Shown here in pieces: positions 11,794-24,036 of a DNA stretch of 64,000 bases. Each line of letters begins with the position of its first letter. Position 1 is the stretch's first letter. The notes under the pieces were generated by a model. It was given only the letters and a program-made list of their open reading frames with translations. It was not told the DNA's origin and made no database searches. This DNA is from Rhynochetos jubatus (taxonomy: Eukaryota; Chordata; Aves; Eurypygiformes; Rhynochetidae): positions 5,126,589 through 5,190,588 of the forward strand of contig CM050652.1 in assembly GCA_027574665.1 (NCBI GenBank). Reading direction: 5' to 3'. The translations under genes were made by a program, and so were the position numbers.

Positions 11794-14123
11794 CCCCTGC
11801 CCAGGATATTTGGTTTTCTTTTTGTACAAATTCACCTTAAATAATATTCTAGCATTTTTATAGGTACATTCTGTTGGGTGATCTGGAGTGAAAATGTAGA
11901 TTTTCTAAGCACTGTATCAAACATTTCAGTTACATCTCAGATGAGAAAGCATAAAGGCTTTATTCATATTGTGCTTGTTTGTGCCACTAAATCACAGCTC
12001 CTCAATGGGGAGACTGTAAAGTGGAATGGAACAAAAGACCTCATGGTACCACAGAGTGAAAAAGAAGTCACATGCCAAGGGAGTGATAGTCTTCCAATGG
12101 ATCCTTTTCATTGAACACATGGAGGGTATTAAACTTGCCTCTAGCCATTACAACTTAGATCGAACCTTGACCAAGAATGAAAGACTAATGTAACTATATA
12201 TCTGCAGTTGCAGTAGCTGTTATCCTGCCCCATCAGCATCTGGACGACTTATTCTTCTCAGTAGATTTGGTGAGATGAACCTGAGTGAGCACAAATTCCA
12301 TCAGCAGTTCCTGAGTTTCCCATGAATATCTGTGGGACAGACAGTGTCTTGAAGTAACTTTGTTTTGAGAATAACATCCCCTGGGAAACCACCTGAATGC
12401 CGTACGGGGATGTGCTTTGTTGAACAGACATCCCTGTCATTGAGTAGTTTTCAACTCTGAGGACATCTCTGCCATACTGCACACAGCAAATTCCCCTACT
12501 ACATCTTCAGGATACTGATAGTGATTCTTTGAGTATTTTTTACAGGTAGCACTGCACCTGCTTTTCAGTGATCATACCCAGGCCTCAGAAGCTCTGTTTG
12601 CTGATAAGAAGGTCTTACAGAAATGTGATACAAATCTTTTAGAATACCTTTTTGTAGATCAGATTTTCATGTTGCCTCCATCCATTATACAAACTATCCT
12701 GGCATTAAGGGGAATTAGATTGATTTGACATGATTTGTTCTTCACAAACTCATGTTTCATCTTATTATTCCCTGGCTTGCTTACAAATGACTCAGTGAAT
12801 AATGTGTTCCAGTATGTTTCTAGGCTTCAAAGTGAAACTGAGACTGGCTCATTATTGCTGACTTGCCTTTTTATTAGAGCAAGTCCTATGCTTGCCCTTC
12901 TGCAGTGTGCATACATTGTCTTGCGTTCTCAGTTGGGAACTTGTATTCTCAGATATAACTTCACAAAGGAAGTCCTGTGAAGCTCATAACCACATAAATG
13001 TCCAACTTCCTATCTTCCCCCAGCCAAAGCCAGAGCTCACAGTGTTCTGGCAGCACAGCTGTGATCTCCCTTCATCCTTGACCCAAAGGCATTTTCCACT
13101 AGCCAGCTGCATCTTGCTGTCTTCAGCCATGGGTTGAGATGGTCACCTCTTTTCCAGGAATGGTCTGACATGGAAATTTACTTTCTCCTATTTGTCTCTC
13201 CTTTCTGTCATGAGCTTTCTTGTTCCACCATCCACACATGCTTCCTCATCCATCTGTTAAGGATCAGATGGAAGAATTCCTGATGAGTGCTGGAGTATTA
13301 AATGAGCTGAACTACCATCCCCTATTGCAACAATAAAACAAGGGGACTTTCAGCAACAAAACCTAAAAGGCAGAAATTTTAAAACAGATCAAAGAAAATA
13401 TATTCTCTACAGTGTATTGTCACGTGATATCAATGTGATGGGATGAATGTTGGAATTCTTATCCTAGCCTTATTCCTCCTGAGCCATATTCCTCATGAAG
13501 ACCGAGATCCCAGAAAAATTAAAAAGGAAACTAAATGCCATCATGAAGTAATTATTTAATACATCGGTTTTTAACCAGGTTGTGTTTAAATACTGCAAAC
13601 TTTACCAGCTAATGCCAGAAGTTAAGAGGTCTCACTTGAGGTGTGAGCAGTAACAGGCCAGTGAACACTCTAAGGTGGTTTTAAAGGGAAAGAAATGGGA
13701 ATATTTTAAGCCATCAGGTTCCAGTTAATATTTCCCCAGTGGAAAAACGGTAATTGTCAGATAAGGGAAGAAGATAACTTCCTATAAAGCACCTTACATT
13801 TTTGTCTGAAACAAGGTGGACAGGGAATAAATCTGGAAAACTATAAAAATGGCTGGCATAAGCAAATTTCTACTTAACAAACAAGAAAGAAAGATTCCTG
13901 GACAATTCACAATCCTTTGCATCCATTGTCAAAACCTTTATTCCTATTAACATCCCAAACAGGATACAGAAATAATTGGTCTCATCAGCGTAGCACTGAT
14001 TGATTATTTCTTTATAGTCAGTTGTGGCCTCTATCACTCTGCTCAGCTCCGGGTTTACAGACTGGAAACAGTTTTTGCTTCCTTTTCTGAAATCTGTTTT
14101 TCATAGCTCTGCTCTTTCTTCAG
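11794..14123. other. Non-coding stretch, nothing recognised
   Basis: About 2.3 kb between the TCCTC array and the exon-like segment at 14.1 kb. It is AT-rich with no recognisable repeat, RNA or protein similarity. Open frames of 60-81 codons look like chance. Confidence 0.6.
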
Positions 14124-14274
14124 TACGTAGACCCAAAAGGGAGCAACACTACTGGTACTGTAAGAAATGTAAAGAAGAAAAGCCGGAGAAGGAAACTTCT
14201 GATTGTGATCTTGTCTAGTAGTAGTTTACAGGCAGCTTTCCTAGAAGTAGATGGTACAGATACTCAGAGCAAAG
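14124..14274 (+). other. Exon-like segment, 151 nt (unproven)
   Basis: An acceptor-like CTGCTCTTTCTTCAG ends at 14123 and a good donor AAAG followed by GTATGT starts at 14275. The frame starting exactly at 14124 is open for all 50 codons (YVDPKGSNTT at the start, basic KKKSRRRK in the middle). A second frame encodes a Cys/Lys-rich peptide, YWYCKKCKEEKPEK, that stops at 14215-14217. I recognise no protein family for either. A 50-codon open run by chance is not rare (roughly one in ten), so this is only a splice-site-based suspicion. Confidence 0.2.
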
Positions 14275-15468
14275 GTATGTCTTCTGAGGCCTCCAGAAAT
14301 TGTTACAAAAAATGTGTGAATAAAGGAGTTTGGGTGGGAGGGGGTGGATATGCTAAATTATTTTAAGAATCACCTGCACTGGATCTGAAACAAAAACTTT
14401 CAGTGTTTTTTGTCAATGAGATAAAAGGAAGTGAGAAGAAAAAGTGTATGGCTGTTCAACCCACAAACATACAGTTTGAAAAGGAGGAAACTTTTCAGTG
14501 TATTTACACTAAATAACTGAATGCTATATTTAATAACAATCCCAACTAAGTATCTGAGTCCAGTTTGAAAGGAAAAACCCATCTGAAAATGAAAAAGAAC
14601 AACAAAATTAAAATACATTGAAATGATGATTCTCCAAATTGAATCTGAGCCTGTGAGAAGTCCTGTGGGACTGCCTGGTTTTGACAAATCTGAAGGCATT
14701 TTGCCCAGACCTTGTTCTTTGTTCAAACTCTTTCACGTTCCGGCTCTTGGTTTCCTTGCCGGTTTCCTCAGCTCACTCACCATGTCGCAGCATTCTCACT
14801 GTCTTTCTCTCCTGGGGACACTTCTTGCAGAAGGAGGTGCATTGTTTGCAGGCAAATCAGGTGTCAGAGCTTTTACTAGACGCGACTTCCTCTTGAACAC
14901 AAAACTGCACTTCCAGCAATACATCACTGCCATTGTACAGGTTGGTTTGCAAAGAATTTTCTGAGGTCAGCATCCTTCGTTGTGCGAGGCCAGACCTTCA
15001 GTTATTACCTAGCTTATTATGAGGGAAATGCACAGCTGGCTGTGAGGGCTGTTGGATAACGTGTCTCTGCTGCTGGGAACAGCTTTGGCCCAGGGGTGAA
15101 TAGTGTGGAGATCTGCAGGGACAGGAGGAGCTCTCCTGGAGAAAGAAAATGATGTGTTCTCCCTTCTCAGCTGGCTGAAGAGTGGCTGGGGATTTGTTTT
15201 CAGCTGGTGCAAGGTGGAGCAGTCTCCTTGCTCTTTTGTTCTGTATCTGGTGGTAGTCTGACCCATGATTAGGGAAAATGTAAAGGTGCAGTGGATGCAT
15301 TTGTCTGTGGGGGCAGTGGCACCAGGGCAGTCTGGATAAGTCTGAGATCCTGGCACAGATCAGCTGGTCACTAGCCCTACTACCCCATGGAAGAGCACAT
15401 GTCAAGAAGAAGGTCTAAGAGGCACTTTAGGGTCTGGCATCTCTCATGACCCAGGTGTTTCTTTTCAG
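14275..15468. other. Non-coding stretch, nothing recognised
   Basis: No repeat family or gene is recognised. Overlapping open frames on both strands (14400-14726 minus, 14623-14964 plus, 14998-15405 minus) are 100-135 codons but lack known domains, and their mutual overlap argues against coding. Confidence 0.55.
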
Positions 15469-15516
15469 ACAGCACAGCTTCCTCCCCACCTTGTGCATCG
15501 CAGTGTATTGATACAG
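15469..15516 (+). other. Exon-like segment, 48 nt (unproven)
   Basis: A strong acceptor precedes it: a possible branch site in CTCATGACC, then GTGTTTCTTTTCAG ending at 15468. It ends ATACAG before GTAGGA (donor at 15517). The length is a multiple of three, and two of the three frames are open (TAQLPPHLVHRSVLIQ and STASSPPCASQCIDT). It would suit a short cassette exon or a non-coding RNA exon. No homology is recognised, and decoy exons of this quality do occur by chance. Confidence 0.25.
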
Positions 15517-18224
15517 GTAGGAAATTAGTGTTTGATCATCTGAATTTGCTGCCTGGGAGAGGAACTATGGCAAGTACTGTCATATGCTATGTTTTTGCAG
15601 CATGTTCCCATATGGTGTCATCAGGACTAGCAAAGCTAGTTCATGAATAAAGGCTCAGCATTAATCTGGCAGCTGTTGCGTGTGACTTTTTGAATTGCAG
15701 CAAATATCATTTCAGAGTTTCTCAACACTGAAATTAAAAGAGAGAACATGCCAGAGGAGTTTAACTTCCACTGAAATTTTCCTCATGAGTTAGAAACTGA
15801 ACTGATAGACAGTCTTTGGTCCAACAAACCACCTTTTCTTCTTGTCCCCAATTTTCAAGCACGAAGGGTTGTGGCAGGAGTAGAGGACGTCAGATGCTGT
15901 GGACCTGAGCCAAAGCAGAGAGGATGTGTAAATCTGGTAGAACGGGTAGTAGAGAGGAAGAATGAGTTAGCCTTTTTTTACTCATGTGGGTGGGAGAAAG
16001 GTAGTGCTATTAGACACTGTTCAGCTCCAAAGCAATAAAAAAGAAAGAAAGAAGTTCATGACAGGCTGTGAAACTTCCTGTGAATCTGACTCATTGTTTG
16101 AGCTAACATTACCTTTCAGTGACTGGAGCGGCAATATGTAGTCAACTGGCAACGTAACGCCAGAAAGGACAGTGAGGGAGCTGTATCACAAATGTTAATC
16201 CTACTATTAGGCTATCTTATTTATCTGTGGTTGCAGAAACAATGCACTAAGCGTGAGGCCATGAGAGCATCAGCCAGTCGCAGTGTCTTGTGTCCTACCT
16301 GTGTGCAATAGGAAGCCAAGGTCAGCTCTGACATGAAAATGTTAGGGGCTACTTAGCATAGCAAGTTGCCACAACTGGTAAAATGACCATGGGCTTGCAA
16401 ATTACTTTGTCTATACAAAAGTAGGTTGGGAAAGGAAGGGCAAGGGTGTATGAATGTGACAACCCCTGAGTAATACAGCCAGCCTATGCAGCTATGAGAA
16501 CTGCAAGGCTAATCCCCAGGCTCTCCTTCCAGGCCCTCTCCTACCACGAGGAGCTCTTTCTCCTCAGGGTTCCTGTGGAGAAGCTGTGTGTTGCCTCTGC
16601 AGATAAAAATCAAGAAAAAGAGTGACAGAGGGCTCCATTTCTTGCTCAGTGAGACTGACTGTAGGCCTGCTTCCAAGGCTGCTTCAGTCAATGGGAAGCC
16701 TTGCTTCCTTCAGGGAAGACTATTTACAACATCTTCATATGAGTGGATTTTAAGGGGCATCTCTAATAATGTGGAATAATAACGTGGAATAGTAATGTGT
16801 TGCTAGCACTTGAAGATAGTAACAATATGTTGGAGGTAGGTCATCAGATCATAAGGACCACAGCAGCTCTCAAGGAGCAGCTGAGCGTTTGTTGTGTTAG
16901 GTAAATTTTTCCATGGCAGTTTAGGGTGGGACCAAACAGTGAGATGTGGATGTGACCTGGTGGTGAGAGCACGCTGCACAGCCTCTGCCATGGGGTACAT
17001 TTGTACAAGGTAAGAGCTCTGTTTCGGCCTTGAGCAAACCATGCTTTAAACAGTGGAGGTCCCTCTTCTCTGCAGCGAGTGATGGTCACTCCTCAGCTGT
17101 CACCAAGTATTAGAGTGTAAGGTGTAAGCTCTGCAGCTCCTGCCTGTGCCCCTGTAGCATGGTTCAAGTTCATCCCTGCACCTAAACCCTTCAAGACATC
17201 AGAGGGTACTAGGCTCCTGACTGGAAAGCTAGGAGGATATTCAAGCTACTCCAACATGAAATGTGTCCAGTTTCTTTTCCCTTGCCTTGGTGACTTGTTT
17301 TGGTTTTGAATACACTAGATTTTTTTCTGAGACTTCATTAGAAAAACTCCAACCCCTCACATGCAAGTGGGGGACAATTGCCAAGGAGCACCACGTAAGG
17401 GTTAAATTTACAAGTTTGTGGTGTGTTAGTAAGTGCCATATCCATGTCCTTCATATGCAAACCCATCTCCTCTTAAAGACGGTGACAAACCAAAGGATTT
17501 ATTCATGGCTAGGCTTGGGCCCTTGCTCTTCAACCAAAAGCAGTGGGGAAATGCAGTCCTTCTGCTTTCCCAGTCTGGACAATGTCTGTGTAGTAGGTGT
17601 CTCCTTCAGGGCTACTCCACCGAAGGATGACACGTTCAGGTCTCAGTGGATTTGGGATGGACTACACCGTCTGCATTATTTACCATACAGGCACCTGGCC
17701 GCTAGGAAGTGTGCAGAGACCACCATTTGGATTTCTTCTCCTCTACCAATCGGCTGGGAGAAGCACAGCTCTTAATTTCTTTGCTTTAGGCTGAGCGCTC
17801 TGAATTGGGTTACTTTTGAAGTTGAACACCCCTTTCCTCCTCCCCTCCCTGTCCCACACACACATCCTCTCCTTCCCTCTGAGGGAAGTGCTGCTGCATA
17901 ACGCTGCAGGGAAGAAAACAGGGATGACTGACACCAGATTTATTTGAAAGGTGCTTTTAAGGCATCAGCCTAGGGACGCTGTGGGAAGTCTGGCCCCAGG
18001 AGGTGTGAGGTAGCTCAGGAGTCAGAAGAGGAAGGTGGAGCAGGGCCAGCTAAAGCCATGTTAAGCCAGCTCTTCTGTTCTTAGCTTTTAAAGTTTAAAT
18101 CCTGCTGCTCTCAGCCAATCTATCATCTGTTTGTCATATAGCTATTGATTTTACATACAGGTAATAATGTGTTTCAGTGCAACATATTTATAGGCACATG
18201 CATAAAATAATAAATAGATTAAAG
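15517..18224. other. Non-coding stretch, nothing recognised
   Basis: About 2.7 kb without a recognised repeat. The 170-codon open frame 17263-17775 (plus) has no domain, signal peptide or family pattern that I can see. It is overlapped by other open frames, so I treat it as chance. A pyrimidine-rich stretch lies at about 17830-17880. Confidence 0.55.
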
Positions 18225-18260
18225 AATAGATAGATAGACCAATAGACAGACAGACAAACT
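18225..18260. repeat. GATA/GACA simple repeat
   Basis: Short imperfect run of ATAGATAGATAGACC followed by AATAGACAGACAGACAAAC. The mixed GATA and GACA units resemble vertebrate Bkm-type simple sequence, but the run is short. Confidence 0.9.
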
Positions 18261-18804
18261 GATATTTTCTGCTTTCATACTGTACTGGACACTGGTATAG
18301 TACTCCTTGAGTGAAAATGAATAAATAACAAACCAAATGACGGGGGAGCTGGAGGAAGCACTGTGTGTCCTTTTGTCTATGGACCTACCAACCTACCTGA
18401 CTTCCACCTTGACATAAAGGGTGTCTTAAGTCCGTAAGCTATCTTGTTGATTTGGGGGCAATTACTTTAATATTGAATACATACAAAAGTCATCTTTTCC
18501 CCCAATACCAGAACCTCTGTGTTTAAACCAGTGCCTACGAAAATAAATGGGACTTGGATGGGCTTTAATCCTCTCTCTTTGTAAAGTTTCTGCCTAAGGC
18601 ACGTTTGAAGAATAACAGTAAAAGAATAAATATATCTGTAGCAGATTTTTATTACTCTGTGTGATGTCTTGCATACCCAGGTATGCTCAGATATCAGTTG
18701 GAGGTCTCACATGCAAAAAAGGTCCTGGTATTGCAGGTGGACTTCTTTATCACTCTTTATATCTACAAGGTTATTCAGTATGTATGCCTATACAATCTAT
18801 GTAT

Positions 18805-18860
18805 CTCTACATTATATATACTATATATTATATATATATAATAAATGTGTGTGTGTAGCA
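18805..18860. repeat. AT-rich alternating tract merging into TG repeat
   Basis: Imperfect TATATA blocks (about 18811-18842) are followed by a short TGTGTGTGTG run (about 18846-18857). Alternating purine-pyrimidine sequence of this kind is prone to unwinding or cruciform formation. Confidence 0.9.
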
Positions 18861-18931
18861 GGTCTGTAGGGTATGTGCATTGGAAAGCTGTGTGTGTATC
18901 TGAAAAAAATCCTCTGTGTTGTCTAATGCAG

Positions 18932-18974
18932 ACAGGCAGTCAAACATTCGGCAAGGATTCCAGGCGGTGTGAAG
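18932..18974 (+). other. Exon-like segment, 43 nt (unproven)
   Basis: It is preceded by CCTCTGTGTTGTCTAATGCAG and followed by the strong donor GAAG then GTAAGT. Two frames are open (TGSQTFGKDSRRCE and QAVKHSARIPGGVK). It retains two CpG dinucleotides, which is unusual in this CpG-poor window. 43 nt is not a multiple of three. No homology is recognised. Confidence 0.2.
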
Positions 18975-19495
18975 GTAAGTTGAGTGAAAATGTTTATGCG
19001 AATGTTCAAAGCTGGGGAAGTTTGAATCTTGTACAATACAATTAAAATGTGTATTTTAGTGATAACTGAATCAGAAATAAACACAAAGAAAATATGAGAG
19101 AAGAAAGGGGGAAAAAATTACGCACTGCCGACATGCTCTGAATTAATTTGCTAGGTAGAAACCATGATGTTGATGTAGATACTCTATCTGCAGCTAGCTC
19201 CACAGTGAGAGGAATAACCTCTGTCTAATACTGTGTTGATATGAAGGACTTTGACACAGTTTGAAAACACGAGTGATATATTAGAGTTAAAAAATAGCAT
19301 TTCTGTATTATAGGGTCCAAAGGAAATAATTTATGCTGCAGGCTTTTTTGTTCTAGTGACGATTATTTTATGAGAAATAGGGTTTGATTTCTAAACTTAG
19401 CTGTGCTGCCCACAAACAGTACTTTCTGGGGATTAACGATTGATCTTTCCATTTCTCAGCTTTCCTTGGTTCTCCTCACATTTTCTGCTTCCTAA

Positions 19496-19514
19496 TGTGT
19501 GTGTGTGTGTGTGT
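19496..19514. repeat. (TG)n microsatellite
   Basis: Uninterrupted TG run of 19 bases. Confidence 0.97.
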
Positions 19515-20624
19515 AAGCTCTGCAGCCAAATGCAGAATAGTCATCTGGCAGAAGCAGTAAGCCACTGGAATACAGACGTATTTCTGTCTCCAAATTTTAC
19601 CACATTTTCAGTCTGAAGACTGAGGATGGTTGAAAGATTAAAGTTTGACATTCATTTATGTTGTCCATTGAAGGGGTAAGGGAATTCCCTTTCTTTAGTA
19701 TTTTGAACCCGTAGAATAGATGGCTGAAGTCAGTATCCCGGCAAAACATTTGCTGATTTTTCAGAGCAAAGGTTTCAGAATTAGAAAGGCAGCTCAGAGG
19801 AGTGCTCGAGCACATGCTGAAATATGTTCTTCATGATGGAACTAATAATCTTTCCAATTTAGGATGGGAACATGCATGTGTTTTATTTCCCTCTGGTCTG
19901 AGCTCATTTCCCAGGTTTCTAGCAAGCTGTCAATAAATCTCAGGTGAGCAAAACTGGTCGGGCAATTGCTGGCATACTGCTAGACAGCCACTAATCCCAA
20001 ATATCTATAAACTGATCATGCCCCTATATATTTATCCTCTCATCTCAACTTCAGCCCACTTGTGCTTTACATGCAGGGTGAACATTCTTCTGATGAGACT
20101 CTAATCCGACTGTCTCCAAAGCACAACTACTGTGTATATATTACATAAAAACCCGAGCAGGCTGTGGAGTCCTTTGCTGGAGCTGGCTGTATGAAGCAGA
20201 ACAGCCCTTGAAAAAATTGCCTTTTTGAATTATCCTTCTAGACCCAAATTAACTGCTTCAGGCTTCAAATTGTTATTAGAGGCGTTTAAACTGGCAGCAT
20301 AGTACATGGTCACTTTATGTTTCCTCTATAGCCAACAGAGCTCTGTAGGCACCTGCTGAGGGTGATTCACATTATCTCGTATCTGAATTGTTCTGCGGTT
20401 GCCACTATCTTACCTCAAGAGCAACTACCTGCCTAAATTAGATGATCCTGTTAGTGCCTTAGGTGGGAGAAACTGGTCCTGGGCTTGGTTATATGGAATA
20501 TCTCAATGGGTTTTGTTAGCACAGAAGGAGTACTTCTGCTATACCTCTGACTGCTTATGCATCGAGCCAGGCAAAAGCACCTGAAACAACAGAGAGTGTT
20601 TGCCATTCATGTCTTCATCATGCC

Positions 20625-20655
20625 TTTTTTTTTTTTGTTGGTTTTTTTTTTTTTT
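20625..20655. repeat. Double poly-T tract
   Basis: T12 (20625-20636), then GTTGG, then T14 (20642-20655). Read on the minus strand it could look like a poly-A tail. However, no polyadenylation hexamer and no recognisable retrocopy body lie beside it. Confidence 0.95.
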
Positions 20656-22126
20656 CAATTTTCACATTATCATGTACTTAGATGACACAGAAATTACCAC
20701 TTGACCTAGATGTCAAACCAAACACAATTGGCAAATAAACCAGTTGAACAGGTAATGATTATCAATAGATTAAAATCTGTTAACATAAACTGCTGGGCCA
20801 AATTCTTTTGAATAACATGCATTCTCGGAAATCAAGTGTTATTATATAAAAATGAAGATTAATGAGTGAATAAATGTATATTGGTGTCTTACCTGAATTG
20901 ATTCAGATAATTCAAATTATCACTAAAACTTCAGATGGCATATGCAACCAACATGATCTCTGGGGACCATATCTTGTAGTCAGTGACCACACAGTGGACT
21001 GAGCATCTACAATCACATCCAGCTGGGTTTGGCTGCATGAGCTGGGTCACTGAATAACCGCCTGGGTCTGAGAAGGGTGTGGGTGGCCTTTGTTACAAAT
21101 CTAGAGTGAGAATTAATCATACATCACATGCCTCCAGGCAGACACTTTCCTTTTTCAACAAATAAGCACCTATAAAGTTGTACCAGTACCGTAAACATGA
21201 TCAATAATACAATAGAATATTCTTTATAGGAGCACTCCCATCTGAGATTTTCCTTCTTGTGCTAGCGACTAGAGAAATACAAATAATTCTGAGTTTTTAT
21301 GGCTTGTTCCTACTTCTATTTCACAACCCACCTTTCCTTGCTGACTGTTGCAAGAATGTTATTGTTAAGCACTGATGACCTCTGCACCTTAAACTCTGTG
21401 CTAATCCTGGCATACTCCTTTACATTTCAGTTTGCTGCATACCTTAACATGAGGCCGGCATGTTTTGCATTGCAGAAAGGAATTTTGGGCTCATAACCTG
21501 TATTTCATGGATAAACACGTTCTGCTAGTGGAAGCACCAGTGGTTCAGGCATATCTTACTTTCTGACGCTGTAGAAAAGAAATGTTTGGAATGAGGCAGC
21601 TTGAACCGTTTCTCCACTTCGTACATGCTTCAAGAAAGAAAGAGACGGGAAAGCTAGTGGTTGGGAGAAAGTCCTCACCCATTTCTGTCCTATTGCTTGT
21701 GACTAAATAGCAGGGTCAGTGTTGGATTTCTGGATAGCTGCCGGGCCTTTGTTACTGCTGTTTTTGGCTATGTCTGTTTTGTATCTCAGGAAATAAGTCA
21801 GAGAGCAATCTGAGGTTGCCAGCCCTCCACTACCTAGCTCTGTTAACTCAAGATACCTTTATGCCATGCAGCACACCAAGCTGTTCAGGATGCCTACAGA
21901 TCCCATTTTGTTACCTGTTACTATGGCACTGTGAAGCCCCTGTGTGGGCCCACAAAATGTAGAATCAACTGAAGTTCCTATGTATCTTTGCTCTGTTGGG
22001 TACAGAAAAAACAGGAATAGAAACTCTTAATAGGAAATGGGCATCTGGGCATCCTTAAATGTCAGTCAGAGGACCAATTATCCAAAGATTTACAGCATCA
22101 TTAAGGAAGTTTTCCATAGACTGTGT

Positions 22127-22201
22127 AAAGGAAGGAAGGAAAGAAGAAAGGGAGAGAAGAAGAAATAAATGAAGAAAAGGAACAGAAAAAGAAAGAAAAC
22201 A
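22127..22201. repeat. GGAA/GAAA purine tract
   Basis: About 75 bases almost wholly A and G on the plus strand, with imperfect GGAA, GAAA and GAGA units. Low-complexity sequence. Confidence 0.93.
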
Positions 22202-22807
22202 GATCTGCGAGCAATCCTCTTCAGAAAAGTAGTTGTAGTTCATTGAACCTTGTCTTCCTTTTGCCTCCCTGATCTTAGGTAAACATTTGAATGAAGTCCA
22301 AACCAAACACACACACCAAAATAGCATAGGGTGTAACTGATACAATCTCCAGTACTAACAGAAAAGGCTACTTTGGAGTGGGAAGGGAGAGACCTTTTCC
22401 TAGAACAGCTATTGCTTAGGTGAAGACTATCGTCCCTTTGACTGTACAATGGGGATTAAGTACTTCCTATAACAAGCATAACAAAATGTCCCGTTTTAGA
22501 AATGTGGCAGTTGCTGAGATAGTAGAGGAGCTCTAAAGATTTGGTGTCTTTTCACAGTGCTTTTAATGAAATTGTCCTGAAGTCCCTCATAAATATTTTG
22601 ACCCCATATATTGGAGTAAGTAATCATGTCATCTTTTCTATGCAGTAATAATTTCTCTTTTCTAACTTCCTGTCAACAGTGTGTGTGTTGTGGGAAGGAG
22701 GTGAGGATGAAAGGCAATGTATCAGCCAAGAGGAGAAGTGCAAGTCCCAGAAGTGAGTAACTTTGGCCCATCTGCAAGACAAAGGCCCATTATGAAATGT
22801 TATCAGT

Positions 22808-23685
22808 TAAGTTCAAGGTGTGTGGTGCTGTCTACGTGCTGGAGAGAAGGGATGCCATCCAGAGAGATCTGGACAGGCTGGAGAGGTGGGCCTGTGCCAA
22901 CTACAAGGAGTCCAACAAGGCCAAGAGCAAGGTCCTGCAACTGCGTCAGGGCAATCCCAAGCACAAGTACAGACTGGGCAGAGAATGGATCAGGAGCAGC
23001 CCTGAGGAGAAGTACTTGGGGATACTGGTGGATGAAAAGCTGGACATGAGCCGGCAGTGTGCACTGGCAGCCCAGAAAGCCAACCGTATACTGGGCTGTA
23101 TGTAGAGAAACATGGCCAGCAGGTCGAGGGAGGGGATTCTCCCCCTCTACTCTTCTCTCATGAGATCCCACCTGGAGTTCTTTGTTCAGCTCTGGAGCAC
23201 CCAACATAAGAAGGATATTGACTGGTTGGAGCTAGTCCAGAGGAGGCCACAAAGATGATCGGAGGGCTGGAGCACCTCTGCTATGGGGACAGGCTGGGAG
23301 AGTTGGGCTTGTTCAGCTTGGAGAAGGCTCTCTGTGGAGACCTTAGAGCACCTTCCAGTACATGAAGGGGCTACAAGAAAGCTGTAAGGGGACTTTTTAC
23401 AAGGGTCTGTAGTGACAGGACAAGGGTTAATGGGTTTAAATTGAAAGTGGGGAGATTTAGATAGGATATCAGGAAGAAATTCTTCCTGAAGAGGGTGGGG
23501 AGGCACTGGAAAAGGTTGCCCAGAGGAGCTGTGGGTGCCCCATCCCTGGAAGTGTTCAAGGCCAGGCTGGATGAGGCTTGGAGCAACCTGGTCTAGTGGA
23601 AGGTGTCCCTGTCCATGGCAGGGGGTTTGGACTTAGATGATATTTAAGGTCCCTTCCAACCCAAACCATTCTATGATTCTATAAG
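22808..23685 (+). mobile_element. CR1 LINE, 3' 0.9 kb with ORF2 C-terminus
   Basis: This is the longest transposable element in the window. The plus strand encodes the end of the CR1 ORF2 reverse transcriptase: [29 protein letters not shown], then [15 protein letters not shown] and [14 protein letters not shown]. After that come, in shifted frames, the stretches equivalent to DRTR.NGFKL, RLPRGAVGAPSLEVFKARLD and the stop in AACCTGGTCTAGTGG. It ends with the avian CR1 tail (CCTTCCAACCCAAACC, then ATTCTATGATTCTATA). It is inactive. It is 5'-truncated near 22808. An in-frame TAG at about 23103 follows ILGCM, and further frameshifts break the frame downstream. Preservation is good, so it is a fairly young insertion compared with the copies at 9.0 and 38.0 kb. 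Confidence 0.97.
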
Positions 23686-23965
23686 GTTCTCACCTTCTTG
23701 GTTAGGCAACAGAGGAGACAGACAGGGCCAGGATAGGATGAAGATAGCTTAGGTCATTTAAATGCCTGAAGTTAGTTATGAGGAGGTTGAACCATGCAGC
23801 ATTTCTTGTCAAACTCAACTGCTTTGATGGAGGCATCACACCTGATATGTGTTGAAGATGTCTTCACATATCTAATGTGTCTAGACTTACCAGCCTTTCA
23901 TATCCTGCATGTTGCAGGAATCTATAGATGATAGGGCCATTATGGTGGGCAAAACCTGCATTGCA

Positions 23966-24036
23966 TTTTCACTGGTGTAAATCAGCACACCACCACCCAT
24001 GGTTAGAGCTGCATACATTTAGCCCAGGTGAGGAGC
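23966..24036. repeat. Ancient amniote palindromic repeat, fragment
   Basis: CACTGGTGTAAATCAGCAC at one side and GGTGAGGAGCTGGGCCC at the other match the remembered pattern of a widespread amniote repeat (CACTGGTGTAAATC ... TTACACCAGCTGAGGAGCTGGCCC). The two ends are roughly mirror parts of the same palindromic element. Decayed, with approximate ends. Confidence 0.5.

Larger units (their letters stand above)
19515..22807. other. Non-coding stretch with two homopolymer tracts
   Basis: No gene or transposable element is recognised before the CR1 at 22.8 kb. It contains a T12-GTTGG-T14 tract at 20625-20655 and a GA-rich tract at 22127-22201. The open frames are short and featureless. Confidence 0.55.

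Noticed and set aside
11329-11840. Repetitive open frames on both strands (Ser/Leu/Pro and Gly/Glu/Arg)
   Set aside because: Created by the TCCTC microsatellite, whose unit contains no stop codon in any frame.
17263-17775. 170-codon plus-strand open frame
   Set aside because: Within the range expected by chance, with no recognisable protein pattern and overlapping frames on both strands.
20625-20655. Double T tract read as the poly-A tail of a minus-strand retrocopy
   Set aside because: No polyadenylation signal, no recognisable gene body and no target-site duplication next to it.
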